Below are positions 9,642 through 17,416 of a stretch of DNA of 37,014 bases, in pieces (positions within the stretch are counted from its first letter, which is position 1; every line of letters begins with the position of its first letter). The position numbers and the translations under genes are program-made. The stretch covers positions 1 to 37,014 of the forward strand of contig NZ_QUHV01000011.1 in assembly GCF_003479805.1 (NCBI RefSeq). Direction: 5' to 3'. The stretch is from Collinsella sp. AF08-23. Lineage in GTDB: Bacteria > Actinomycetota > Coriobacteriia > Coriobacteriales > Coriobacteriaceae. The notes beneath the pieces are model-generated. The model made no database searches, had not been told where the DNA came from, and was given only the letters and a program-made list of their open reading frames with translations.

Positions 9642-10595
9642 ATGAAAAAGTCCCGCGACTGGTTCTCAACATTGGCAATCATCGGCGGTTTGCTGCTGGT
9701 GCTCTACCCGACCATCTCGAACTTCCTTAACCTGCGCAACGCCACGCGCGTGATCGAGCAGTACAGCGAAGCGGTCGACGAGCTCACCGACGATGAGGCA
9801 CAGCAGCTCATGGATGCTGCCCGCACCTACAATGCCAAGCTCGCGGGGCTCTCGGGCATCCCGGCTGCCGACGGCGGCTGGGATGCCATCGACGCCTCAC
9901 TGGCCGCCCAACTTCGCGAAGAGTACATGGGCCTGCTCGACCTCACCGGCACGGGCGTGATGGGCTACATCACCATCCCGCGCCTCGACGAGACCATGCC
10001 CATCTACCACACCACCGAGGAAAAAGTCCTGCAGGTGGCCACGGGGCACATCGAGACCTCGTCGCTGCCGGTGGGCGGCGCGTCTACCCACGCGGCGATC
10101 TCCGGCCACCGCGGTCTGCCCTCGGCCAAGCTCTTCACCGAGCTCGACAAGATGCAGCTCGGCGACATCTTCTACGTCCGCGTTCTCAAGGAGACCTTCG
10201 CCTACCAGGTGGACCAGATTCTCACGGTGCTACCGGAGGAAACCGAGGCGCTTGCCATCGAGCCGGGTGCGGACTATATGACGCTCGTCACCTGCACGCC
10301 CTACGGCATCAACTCGCATCGGCTTCTCGTGCGGGCGCACGCGATTCCGTTTCTGCCGTCCATGCTGGACGAGGTGGGCGTGATGGGAAGCCCCATCAAC
10401 CTCTCGTGGCCGCATCTCGCGCTTATTGCAGGGCTGATTCTTGCGGCGATTGTGTTGGCGAGCCTGCGCCTGCGGCAGGTGCAGCGGCGCGACGGCGTGC
10501 AAGGCGGTACGTATGGGAATGTGGACGGTGTTGCCCGGAGGCGAATGATGGGAAAGGAGGACGAACATGAGCATGGCGGACGCCACTTTGCATAA
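9642..10595 (+). CDS. srtC: Class C pilus sortase
   Basis: A 317-residue membrane transpeptidase that links pilin subunits. An N-terminal membrane helix (about 10-28) precedes the sortase barrel. A second hydrophobic helix (about 253-275) and a basic tail are typical of class C. Catalytic residues are visible: His156 in SGHRGLPSAK, Cys218 in TLVTCTPYG and Arg227 in NSHRLLVR, with the class C Cys-to-Arg spacing of nine. The usual DP[FWY] lid is not seen; the corresponding stretch reads ADGGWDAID (D77, W80). The start lies 12 nt after the pilin stop with only a weak ribosome site, suggesting translational coupling. The 3' end overlaps the next gene by 29 nt. Confidence 0.93.
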   Translation: MKKSRDWFSTLAIIGGLLLVLYPTISNFLNLRNATRVIEQYSEAVDELTDDEAQQLMDAARTYNAKLAGLSGIPAADGGWDAIDASLAAQLREEYMGLLDLTGTGVMGYITIPRLDETMPIYHTTEEKVLQVATGHIETSSLPVGGASTHAAISGHRGLPSAKLFTELDKMQLGDIFYVRVLKETFAYQVDQILTVLPEETEALAIEPGADYMTLVTCTPYGINSHRLLVRAHAIPFLPSMLDEVGVMGSPINLSWPHLALIAGLILAAIVLASLRLRQVQRRDGVQGGTYGNVDGVARRRMMGKEDEHEHGGRHFA

Positions 10596-11391
10596 GCGGG
10601 TTCCCGTGCTGGGACGGCTTTGGCCATCCGTCGCGCGCCTGGTTGCCCTCGTTCGCCGGGCGGCCTTTGCGCTCCTGTGCGTCTGTGCCGCCCTCGTCCT
10701 GTGCGTTGCTCCTGCTGCGGTCATCGCCGCACCTGTTGGATCCATTACCCTTGATTGCTCGGTTGAACGTGACGGGGTGGATGCGCCCCTTGCGGGGGAT
10801 CGCTATGCCGCGGTCCTCGTTGCTCGCGCCTCTGTTGACGCAGAGGGCGTGCGCCACGAAACGCTCGACGTCTTTGCCTCCGCCGATTGCGCGTGGGCGG
10901 AGCTGGATGCCGGCGGGCTTCGCGATAAGGCGCGGGAGGTCCATGACCTTGCCGTCGACGCCGCCGTTGAGCCTGTGGGCACGCTTGGCACCAACGCGAG
11001 CGGCGTGGGCGCCGTGTACGGGCTGGAGCCGGGCATCTACCTGCTCTACCGCACGGAGACGGCACCTGCCAATGTCGACACGACGACCGACCCGTTTTTG
11101 GTCGGTGTACCCACGTTTGTGGACGGCGCGCTCACCTACAACGTGACGGCGCACCCTAAGTTTGAGGTTGAGAAGCCTCCTGCCGGCGGGGATCCGGAGC
11201 CCGGCGCGCCAGGCAACCCCGGCAACCCCGGCGGGATGTTTCCCGGTTTGGATATGCCCTCGACGGGCGATATCCAGATGATGCTCGTCGGCTTGCTGCT
11301 CATTGCCGGTGTTGCCGTGCTTTGGCTGTCGCGTCGCGTTTCGGCCTCCGGCGACGCCAGCGCCGATGAGGGCGCGCGCGAGCAGAATTAG
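10567..11391 (+). CDS. Ancillary/basal minor pilin with MPSTG sorting signal
   Basis: A 274-residue protein. Residues about 32-56 form a long hydrophobic signal sequence ending near AAP. One compact domain follows (about 58-200), then a Pro/Gly-rich linker (GNPGNPGG), MPSTG at 230-234, a membrane helix and a short tail. A proline-rich tail before a sortase motif is the layout of FctB-like basal pilins, the subunits that end the pilus and anchor it to the wall. That role is inferred from layout and position, not from close similarity. The ATG is preceded by a perfect AAAGGAGG at 10553-10560 and lies inside the sortase gene, so the two are co-translated. It is the last gene of the pilus operon. 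Confidence 0.75.
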   Translation: MSMADATLHKRVPVLGRLWPSVARLVALVRRAAFALLCVCAALVLCVAPAAVIAAPVGSITLDCSVERDGVDAPLAGDRYAAVLVARASVDAEGVRHETLDVFASADCAWAELDAGGLRDKAREVHDLAVDAAVEPVGTLGTNASGVGAVYGLEPGIYLLYRTETAPANVDTTTDPFLVGVPTFVDGALTYNVTAHPKFEVEKPPAGGDPEPGAPGNPGNPGGMFPGLDMPSTGDIQMMLVGLLLIAGVAVLWLSRRVSASGDASADEGAREQN

Positions 11392-11488
11392 CCAGCGCGA
11401 TTTTAATTGGGGCATTGCCCTCACATTGAGGTCGCGGCCGCCGATGAGCAGGGCCGGCGATGAACAAGCTGAGGGTGCAAAACTTTCG

Positions 11489-11608
11489 GATATGCGGGCT
11501 TTGTTTTCGCAGTGCGGAGTAGAGGTCGTTTCTGCTTGGCAAAACCGCAGGATTTTGTGGGGCAAAATGTCCGTCTACTCGACCAGTCGGATTCGAAGCC
11601 CGCATATC
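11489..11608. repeat. Nested inverted repeat, possible structured RNA or palindromic element
   Basis: Outer arms 11489-11501 and 11596-11608 are perfect 13-bp complements. A second pair, GAGTAGA at 11517-11523 and TCTACTC at 11574-11580, nests inside, and a third, CAAAA at 11540-11544 and TTTTG at 11553-11557, nests inside that. No T-run follows, so it is not a classical terminator. Confidence 0.55.
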
Positions 11609-11812
11609 TGGAAGAATTGATCACGCATCGTCCCCAATCTACCTCACTCGAGAGACTGTCCCCACATTGAGGTCCGGCCTGCGGTGGGGGAAGCAGGCGG
11701 TGGGGGAGGCCGGCGGGAGAAGCTTCCGGCTCCCGTCTGCTCCTCAACATGAACACTTGTCCATTAACAAACGATATCTAGGTGTCTGTAATCCAACACC
11801 CCATCTGAGCGC

Positions 11813-11818
11813 TACAAT
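11813..11818 (+). promoter_or_regulatory. Putative -10 box of the esterase pair
   Basis: TACAAT in the context GCTACAATAG. The same TACAAT stands before asnS at 18546. No good -35 is visible at 17 nt. Transcription would begin near 11824 and run through the hairpin at 11838. Confidence 0.4.
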
Positions 11819-11837
11819 AGAAGAAACACCTGCGGAT

Positions 11838-11877
11838 GGCCCGCCCGAGCATACCCGTGAGGGAGCTCGGGCGGGCC
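11838..11877 (+). terminator. GC-rich leader hairpin, possible terminator or attenuator
   Basis: A perfect 13-bp stem (11838-11850 with 11865-11877) and a 14-nt loop, followed by TTCGTCT. The stem is strong but the T-run is poor. It lies after the -10 box and 30 nt before the esterase start, so it could terminate read-through from the pilus operon or fold in the esterase leader. Confidence 0.45.
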
Positions 11878-11907
11878 TTCGTCTAAAGAATGTAAAGGGG
11901 CACGCCC

Positions 11908-12750
11908 ATGGCGCAGATCAGCATCGATTACTTTTCCAGCTCGCTCATGCGAACCACTACCATCGACATCATCTTGCCGTTCGACGGCATGGGGGAGGCG
12001 ATGGGCGTGGACGCGGCGCTCGCGCGCGGCGAGGACGAGCGCACGGCGCAGGCCGCCTACCCGCCGGAGCGCGAACCTTACCGGGTGCTCATCCTGCTTC
12101 ATGGCATAACCGGCAACCACACCGACTGGATCTCGGAATCGCGCATCCGCCGATGGGCTGCCGAGCGCAACCTCGCCGTGGTCATGCCGTCGGGCTACAA
12201 CGCCTTCTATCTCGACCAGCCCGCCCTGCATAACTTCTACGGCCGCTTCGTGGGGCAAGAGCTCGTGCAGGTCATACGCCGCATCTTGCCTGTTTCCAAT
12301 CGCCGCGAGGACACGTTCATTGGTGGCATCTCCATGGGTGCGTACGGAGCGCTGCGTGCCGGCCTCAAGTACAGCGAGAACTTCGGCGCGATCATCTCGC
12401 TCTCCACCGCGATGGTGGCGGACACCATCGAGAGCGTGGTTAACGACGACATCTTCTTCCTGAGCCGCCCGTTTCTGGAAGCCACGTTCGGCGACCTGTC
12501 GCAGGTGCCGGGCAGCGACAAGGACCCGGCGCGCCTGGCGGCTGACATCGTCTACTGCGATCGCCCGCGCCCGCGCGTCTTCATGGCATGCGGCTCGAGC
12601 GATCCGCTCGCCTATCCCAACCGCGTGCTCGCCGACCGCATGCGGGCAACGGGTCTGCAGGTGGAGCATCGCGAGATGCCCGGCGGCCACGATTGGGAGT
12701 TCTGGAACATGGCGCTGCCGCAGGCGCTCGACTGGCTCGTGCATCCGTGA
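11908..12750 (+). CDS. Esterase D-like alpha/beta hydrolase (copy 1)
   Basis: A 280-residue serine hydrolase of the putative esterase family (PF00756; EstA and tributyrin-esterase-like). The oxyanion-side motif LHGITGNHTDW (about 70) and the nucleophile elbow GISMGAYG (Ser142) are clear. Asp232 (GSSDPLAYP) and His261 (GGHDWEFW) complete a likely catalytic triad. No signal peptide or membrane helix is seen, so it probably acts in the cytoplasm on small esters; the natural substrate is unknown. A small insertion (about 30-55, including an ALARGEDER stretch) is absent from the second copy. The ribosome site is AAAGGGG about 9 nt upstream. It is followed after 161 nt by its paralogue. Confidence 0.85.
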   Translation: MAQISIDYFSSSLMRTTTIDIILPFDGMGEAMGVDAALARGEDERTAQAAYPPEREPYRVLILLHGITGNHTDWISESRIRRWAAERNLAVVMPSGYNAFYLDQPALHNFYGRFVGQELVQVIRRILPVSNRREDTFIGGISMGAYGALRAGLKYSENFGAIISLSTAMVADTIESVVNDDIFFLSRPFLEATFGDLSQVPGSDKDPARLAADIVYCDRPRPRVFMACGSSDPLAYPNRVLADRMRATGLQVEHREMPGGHDWEFWNMALPQALDWLVHP

Positions 12751-12808
12751 CTGGCGAGGCTTGAGAGGCTCTGCCTGGCATGCGGCCTAATTCGACTCGC
12801 GGCCCGCG

Positions 12809-12824
12809 TTCGCCGCGCGGCGAA
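12809..12824. repeat. 16-bp perfect palindrome between the two esterase genes
   Basis: TTCGCCGCGCGGCGAA is its own reverse complement. It lies in the 161-nt gap between the esterase genes. It could be an operator or chance in GC-rich DNA. Confidence 0.3.
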
Positions 12825-12911
12825 GCCTGTCAGGCCTGAGTTCGAGATCTACTGACCGCGCGCTGCGTCATCAAAGGTGATCGGGCGCGCAATCGCGTAA
12901 GGGGATGGAAG

Positions 12912-13778
12912 ATGGCACTGCTCAGGATCGACTTCTACTCGCGCTACCTCAAGCGCAACGTGATGCTCACGGCCGTCGTGCCGGCCGACAAGATGGACGG
13001 CGACAAGCTCGCCAAGCGCCGCCGCGGCCCGTATCGCACGGTCTATTTGCTGCACGGCCTTTTTGGTCAGGATGTGGATTGGATCGACCGCACCCATGTG
13101 GTCGAGACGGCTGAGGCGCGCGATGTCGTGGTGATCATGCCCTCGGGCGAGGATGGGCTCTACCTCAACAAGCCCGAGATCGACGAATGGCATGGCAAGT
13201 TCATCAGCGAAGAGTTGGTGGAGTTCACGAGGCGCCTGCTGCCGCTGTCTGCCAAGCGCGAGGACACGGCGCTCGCGGGCATCTCGATCGGGGCGTACAC
13301 GGCGGTCATCAACGGCCTGCTGCGACCAGACCGCTTCGGCAGCATCATCTCGCTGTCCGGCGCCTTCATGCGCGACCGGGTGCTCGAGGCGGTGGACTCG
13401 CACTCGCCGCGCAAGCGTCGCTACTACGAGCGGTTCTTCGGGGACCTCGACACGGTGATCGGCTCGGAGAAGGACTATGAGGCCCTCATCGAGCGCTTTC
13501 GTGACAACCCGGATCTGCCCAAGCCGCGCTTTTACGGAGCATGCGGCGAGCACGACAACCTGTGCCAGAGCAATCGCGACGTGGTTGCGCTGCTGCGCGA
13601 CGCCGGTTTCGACGTGACGTATCACGAGCCGGATATCGGCGTGCACGAGTGGCCGTTCTGGAACGCGTGGATCGATTGCGCGCTCGACTGGTACGCCCCG
13701 GGCGAGATGCGCCCCTCAACGGCCGAGCCGGACTATTCCGCGCTCACGAGCCTGCGCCCGCCTGAGAAGCGCGAATAG
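12912..13778 (+). CDS. Esterase D-like alpha/beta hydrolase (copy 2)
   Basis: A 288-residue paralogue of the preceding gene. It has the same order of motifs: LLHGLFGQDVDW, nucleophile elbow GISIGAYT (Ser125), likely acid Asp215 in GEHDNLCQSN and His245 in GVHEWPFWN. The VMPSG segment and a [IL].RF/[IL].KF..EELV helix are shared by both copies. No secretion signal is present. The start at 12912 follows AAGGGGA; an overlapping ATG at 12905 is in another frame. A serine hydrolase on acyl esters is certain at family level; the physiological substrate is not deducible. The two copies probably arose by tandem duplication and have since diverged. Confidence 0.85.
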   Translation: MALLRIDFYSRYLKRNVMLTAVVPADKMDGDKLAKRRRGPYRTVYLLHGLFGQDVDWIDRTHVVETAEARDVVVIMPSGEDGLYLNKPEIDEWHGKFISEELVEFTRRLLPLSAKREDTALAGISIGAYTAVINGLLRPDRFGSIISLSGAFMRDRVLEAVDSHSPRKRRYYERFFGDLDTVIGSEKDYEALIERFRDNPDLPKPRFYGACGEHDNLCQSNRDVVALLRDAGFDVTYHEPDIGVHEWPFWNAWIDCALDWYAPGEMRPSTAEPDYSALTSLRPPEKRE

Positions 13779-13872
13779 CGTTCGAGGACGCGTCGCGCCG
13801 ACCCCGACCGGTCCGGTTCTCCGGAGCCTAGAGCTTAGCTGGTCGAAGGGTCGGTAGAAGGCGGGGCCGTGG

Positions 13873-13907
13873 AAAAAGCCGCCGCCCGCTTGGAGGCGGG
13901 TGGCGGC
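13873..13907 (-). terminator. Terminator of the mscS transcript
   Basis: A 12-bp GC stem (13878-13889 with 13896-13907, one G-U pair) and a short loop. Read on the - strand it is followed by CTTTTTCC, a good T-run just past the mscS stop. It may also act on the converging esterase transcript. Confidence 0.75.
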
Positions 13908-13914
13908 GTTAAGG

Positions 13915-13965
13915 GAGCCTCAATTCGGGGGCTGTCCCTAAATCGAGGTCTCATAGTTGAGGCTC
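13915..13965. repeat. 9-bp inverted repeat flanking a TGTCCCTAAAT segment
   Basis: GAGCCTCAA at 13915-13923 is the exact complement of TTGAGGCTC at 13957-13965. It lies directly next to the mscS stop. The TGTCCCTAAATCGAGGTC between the arms loosely resembles the TGTCCCCACATTGAGGTC near 11657. Confidence 0.4.
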
Positions 13966-13968
13966 AAG

Positions 13969-14730
13969 CTACACGAGCGCTGCGATGGCGCGGACCACGG
14001 CGTCGGCCGCGGCTCCCGTCTTGCCGGCGTCCTCGACTTGAAAGACGATTTTGCCCTTGATGCCTAGCTCCGAGATCTCGGAGAACAGCACCCGTGGCCC
14101 GTCGATGACGGGGGAGACCTCGCGCGCCGCCTTGAGGGCGAGGTCGGCGAGCTGCTCGGCCAGGCCGTCCATGTTCTCGGCGTGCGGGCTGTCGTCCTCA
14201 CTCAGACGAGGAACGGCGAAGGGCACCGCCACGCGGCTGGCAGGCAGCAGGTGCACGAGGGCGGTCTTGGAGATGATCGAGTTGGGGATGATCACCGTCT
14301 GCCCCATCGTGTCGCGGATGGTGGTGTGGCGCCAGGTGACGTCTTGCACCACGCCGCGCTCCGCACCGACTTCGATGTTGTCGCCGGGCTTGACGATCCC
14401 CATGAAGGTCACCTGCAGGCCGCCGATGAGGTTGGACAGCGTGTCTTGAAAGCCGAGTGAGACGGCGATACCGCCGACGCCAAGGGCGGCTACCAGCGCG
14501 TTTGCATTGACGCCGAAGCACGCGTCGAGGATGACGCTCGCGCCGGTGGCCCAAATGACACCACGCGCGATGTTGATGATGATGCTCGAGCTGGGCAGCG
14601 GGTTGCTGTCGCGTTCGAGGAAATGGCGCAGCGCGCGGCTGGCGATGCGCGCGATGATGGCGGTCGCGACGATGAGGGCGATCGCCCACAGGACGCTCTG
14701 CACGAACGGAATCTTGAAGAACGTAAACAA
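13969..14730 (-). CDS. mscS: Small-conductance mechanosensitive channel, MscS family
   Basis: A 253-residue protein with three N-terminal membrane helices. The pore helix carries the Gly/Ala-rich motif ALVAALGVGGIAVSLGFQD and is followed by the beta-domain (VKPGDNIEV, VVQDVTWRHTTIRD, VIIPNSIIS) and an alpha/beta vestibule. This is the minimal MscS core, which opens under membrane tension to release solutes during osmotic downshift. I place the start at a TTG at 14730, with GGAGGA 5-6 nt upstream. A longer frame with ATG at 14829 would begin inside the 30-bp inverted repeat and add residues unlike any MscS. It lies downstream of the MerR-type gene on the same strand, 110 nt away. Confidence 0.9.
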   Translation of the reverse strand: MFTFFKIPFVQSVLWAIALIVATAIIARIASRALRHFLERDSNPLPSSSIIINIARGVIWATGASVILDACFGVNANALVAALGVGGIAVSLGFQDTLSNLIGGLQVTFMGIVKPGDNIEVGAERGVVQDVTWRHTTIRDTMGQTVIIPNSIISKTALVHLLPASRVAVPFAVPRLSEDDSPHAENMDGLAEQLADLALKAAREVSPVIDGPRVLFSEISELGIKGKIVFQVEDAGKTGAAADAVVRAIAALV

Positions 14731-14747
14731 GGCTTCCTCCAATAGCG

Positions 14748-14842
14748 AATCTGGGGACGGGTGCACTGTTGCACATTCTGCCAGTGGTGCCAGGGGCGAA
14801 CGGCAAGGTTCCAATGTGCAACAGTGCACCCGTCCCCAGATT
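14748..14842. repeat. Perfect 30-bp inverted repeat between merR-like gene and mscS
   Basis: Arms 14748-14777 and 14813-14842 are perfect complements, with a 35-nt spacer. The arms contain GGGGACGGGTGCACTG, and GGGGACGGGT recurs at 17311. The last bases overlap the stop codon of the MerR-type gene. No long T-run follows on either strand. This looks like a mobile palindromic intergenic repeat that may also block transcription. Confidence 0.8.
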
Positions 14843-15692
14843 ACACGTTTCTTTGGGCGAGGCGCTCGGTGAAGCGCAGGAATAGCTCGTCGGAGACGGC
14901 GATTTGCGCGTCGTTATAGTGCACCATCGCCATGTTCTCCAGCATGCGCTCGTAATCTTTGTCGGGTCGCAGCCAGTTCGAAACGTCCATGCAGTCGGCG
15001 ATCTTGTCAAGAAACGCCATGCCCGCCTTGATGGCGCGCTCGCGCTCTTCAGCGCTCGCGTTGCCCGGGAGCGTGTCGATGAGGTGGCTGACGCGCAGGT
15101 ATTCATCGATGAGCCCGCGCTCGGGAATGGCGCGGAAGATGCGTTCGATTTCGGCAAGCTCGGCGTCAGAGTAGAGGTGCGCCGCGATGCCCATGGCGAT
15201 CTTGTCATCGTCGGTGAGGGCGCTGAGCAAAAACCCATGGGCGCTCGTCTGCCGCTCAAAGGCATCGATGGCCTCGAGGACGGACGCCGCGCGCTCGGGG
15301 TAGTCGGGGTCGGTCTGGCGCGTGCGAATATGACGGATGAGCTCGCGTTGATGCTCAAGGTGCGCAATCTGCTCAACCAGCTGGCGATCGAGTTCGTCGA
15401 GGAGTTGCTCGGCGCCGGCGCCCAGCTCATCGCTGGTGCCATCGCCGCCATCGCGACCCTCAACCTCCCGTCGCTCCGCATCGAGCTCGTCGAGCATGGG
15501 GGCGATCTGCTCGAGCGAAAGCCCGAGCGACGCGAGCTGGCGGATGCGAAGAAGCCGCAGGAGATGCTCGGCCTCATACTCGCGGTAGCCGTTTTCCGCA
15601 CGCTTGGGCTCCGGCAACAGGCCGATGGCGTGGTAGTGGCGCAGGGTGCGCACGCTCACACCGGCCATATGCGCTAGCTCTCCGCTTTTCAT
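14841..15692 (-). CDS. MerR-family transcriptional regulator
   Basis: A 283-residue regulator. The N-terminal winged helix-turn-helix (residues 1-70) has the MerR hallmarks: GELAHMAGVSVRTLRHYHAIGLL, then NGYREYEAEHLLRL and the dimer helix LASLGLSLEQI. The remaining 200 residues are helical, start with a coiled dimer helix (about 110-135) and lack a recognisable cysteine metal site, so an organic ligand or protein signal is more likely than a metal. The ATG at 15692 follows AGGGAGGG, though spacing is short; in-frame ATGs at 15722 and 15800 have no ribosome site. It lies between an MFS exporter upstream and mscS downstream on the same strand and is a candidate regulator of either. Confidence 0.85.
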   Translation of the reverse strand: MKSGELAHMAGVSVRTLRHYHAIGLLPEPKRAENGYREYEAEHLLRLLRIRQLASLGLSLEQIAPMLDELDAERREVEGRDGGDGTSDELGAGAEQLLDELDRQLVEQIAHLEHQRELIRHIRTRQTDPDYPERAASVLEAIDAFERQTSAHGFLLSALTDDDKIAMGIAAHLYSDAELAEIERIFRAIPERGLIDEYLRVSHLIDTLPGNASAEERERAIKAGMAFLDKIADCMDVSNWLRPDKDYERMLENMAMVHYNDAQIAVSDELFLRFTERLAQRNV

Positions 15693-15712
15693 AGCCCTCC
15701 CTGTGATGATGC

Positions 15713-15741
15713 GGGCGCTCATAGGCTGCTCTGGAGCGCCC
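15713..15741. promoter_or_regulatory. Dyad upstream of the MerR-type gene
   Basis: GGGCGCTC at 15713-15720 and GAGCGCCC at 15734-15741 are perfect complements, 13 nt apart, just before the chosen MerR start. It could be an autoregulatory operator or a leader hairpin. Confidence 0.35.
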
Positions 15742-15812
15742 GTGCGCAGTGTTGGAAGAAAGCCCTTGGGCCGATTTTGGCTGGCGTGCAAGCCAGACAT
15801 GTTGGAGCGTCG

Positions 15813-17204
15813 CTAGGCCGCCTTGGGCTTATGTTCCAGTTGTACCCCGTCTGCGGAGTTGTCATCGTCCAACGAGTCGCCATCGCCCAAATCGCGAAGG
15901 GCGGGCGCCATGAGGGCGGTGGCCGTCACGATGATCCAGAGCCCGGCGAGAACAAGGCCGGTGGTGCTGATCTGCAGCGTGGCGATGAGCGTGGAGCCCA
16001 AAAACGTGCCCACGGGGCCGATGATGAGGTAGAGGGCATTAAGCGTTCCCATGGCCGAGCCGCGTCGGTTCTCGGGGACGCGATCGAAGGCGAAGAAGCC
16101 GAGCAGGGCGGAGGCGGGGCCGGCGAAGAGGCCCACGAGGGTGGCGGAGGCGAGAAGGAGCGGCGTGTCGGGCAGCATTCCCATGCCGACGGCGCCCACG
16201 CTCATGCCGAGCAGGGACACCGTGAGCCAGCCGCGGCGCGAGAGCCGGTTGGCGAGGGCGGTGTAACCCAGGGATCCCACGAGCATGCCAACTCCCATGG
16301 CCGAGACGAACAACCCGGTGAGCTCGGGGGCGTTGAGCTGCGTAAAGTAGGCGGGCAGCACGATTCCCTGCCAGCTTGCCATGATCATGGTGACGCCAAA
16401 GGAGAGCAGGGTGGTGGCTCTCAGGAGGCGGTTGTCCGCGAAGAGGGCGGAGAGGCCGTCGGTGAGGACGGCGCGTCCGGTTTCGAGCAGGCCGCGAAGG
16501 CCGGCGGCCTTGGGGGAGGCGGGCTCGGCGGCGATCTCTTCGGTCGTGGCGGTGGTGCCGGCGGGCATCGCGGGGCTGTCGGCGCTTGCGCTGTCAGCGG
16601 GAGCCTCGGCGTGCTTCCCCTGTTCCCTGATGGCGCCGACACCCTTGGGTAGGGTGGCGCTCACGGCGGCTGCGGCGCAGGAGCAGGCCGCGGTGACCCA
16701 CAGGGCGTCGACATCGGGCATGAAGCCGATGAGCAGCGCGGCGACGGCCGGGCCGGCGATGGTGATGAGCGAACCCATCGATTGGCTTGCGCCCACGAAG
16801 CGCTGCAGGTCAACGCCTTCGCGTTCGCAGACCTCGGGCAAAAGCGCGTCGCGCGCGGTCATGCCGGGGACGTCGCCCACGGCGCCCAGCAGGCCGAGCG
16901 CCACGAACCAGGCGAAGGAGAGCCCCCAGATGCCGTCGACCACCGGCAGCAAGGCGATGCTGAGCGCCGAGATGAGGTCGGACACGACGCAGACCGCCTT
17001 GCGGTTCACGCGGTCGAGCAGCGCGCCGCCGAGGATGCCGCATACGAATTGGGGAACGGCGCAGATGAGCGCGAGCGATCCGGCGGCGAGGACGTCACCG
17101 GTGCGCGCGAGCAGCACGAGCGGCAGCACCACGCCTGCGATGGAATTGCCGAGCAGTGAGAGCGCGTCGGAGATGAGGTAGCGCAAGACGGCGTCTTTGA
17201 ACAT
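15813..17204 (-). CDS. MFS transporter, probable drug/metabolite exporter
   Basis: A 463-residue integral membrane protein with about 12 hydrophobic segments in two halves. A long hydrophilic loop (about 195-250, rich in Ala, Glu and Pro) separates them. The N-terminus (LLGNSIAGVVLPLVLLARTGDVLAAG) and the LLDRVNRKAV loop after helix 2 match the MFS_3 type of exporters (MefA- and EntS-like). The substrate cannot be told. I start at the ATG at 17204, with AGAGGA before it, giving MFKDAVLRYL; an in-frame upstream start would cross the terminator at 17252. The gene lies upstream of the MerR-type regulator with a 120-nt gap, and may be its target. Confidence 0.88.
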   Translation of the reverse strand: MFKDAVLRYLISDALSLLGNSIAGVVLPLVLLARTGDVLAAGSLALICAVPQFVCGILGGALLDRVNRKAVCVVSDLISALSIALLPVVDGIWGLSFAWFVALGLLGAVGDVPGMTARDALLPEVCEREGVDLQRFVGASQSMGSLITIAGPAVAALLIGFMPDVDALWVTAACSCAAAAVSATLPKGVGAIREQGKHAEAPADSASADSPAMPAGTTATTEEIAAEPASPKAAGLRGLLETGRAVLTDGLSALFADNRLLRATTLLSFGVTMIMASWQGIVLPAYFTQLNAPELTGLFVSAMGVGMLVGSLGYTALANRLSRRGWLTVSLLGMSVGAVGMGMLPDTPLLLASATLVGLFAGPASALLGFFAFDRVPENRRGSAMGTLNALYLIIGPVGTFLGSTLIATLQISTTGLVLAGLWIIVTATALMAPALRDLGDGDSLDDDNSADGVQLEHKPKAA

Positions 17205-17251
17205 GGGGTTCCTCTCGAACAGGGCGGTACGTCCCGCCGTTGCTCGATAGT

Positions 17252-17275
17252 AAAAACCCCGACGTAACGTCGGGC
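17252..17275 (-). terminator. Terminator of the tyrosine phosphatase gene
   Basis: A compact GCCCGAC/GTCGGG hairpin. On the - strand it is followed by GGTTTTTAC. It lies between the phosphatase stop and the MFS start, so the two genes are probably separate transcripts. Confidence 0.8.
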
Positions 17276-17416
17276 TCAAGCGCGCACACAGAGCCTCCAT
17301 TGTTCAATGTGGGGACGGGTGTCGATGATCACCTGCCCAAACCGTTCCATGCGAGCGAGCTCCTAACGACCGATGAGCTGCGGCTTCAGTCGAGCCTCGC
17401 CGTGCAGGCCCAAGAG

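Larger units (their letters stand above)
11392..11907. other. 516-bp intergenic region with nested inverted repeats and a promoter
   Basis: No convincing gene lies here. It contains two copies of the 12-mer CACATTGAGGTC (11422-11433 and 11663-11674), a nested inverted repeat (11489-11608), a -10-like TACAAT (11813-11818) and a strong hairpin (11838-11877). Short reading frames crossing it lack ribosome sites and recognisable protein features. Confidence 0.6.

Noticed and set aside
10423..11565. 380-codon open frame on the - strand over sortase and minor pilin
   Set aside because: Opposite to an operon with perfect ribosome sites; translation is Arg/Gly-rich and unlike any protein.
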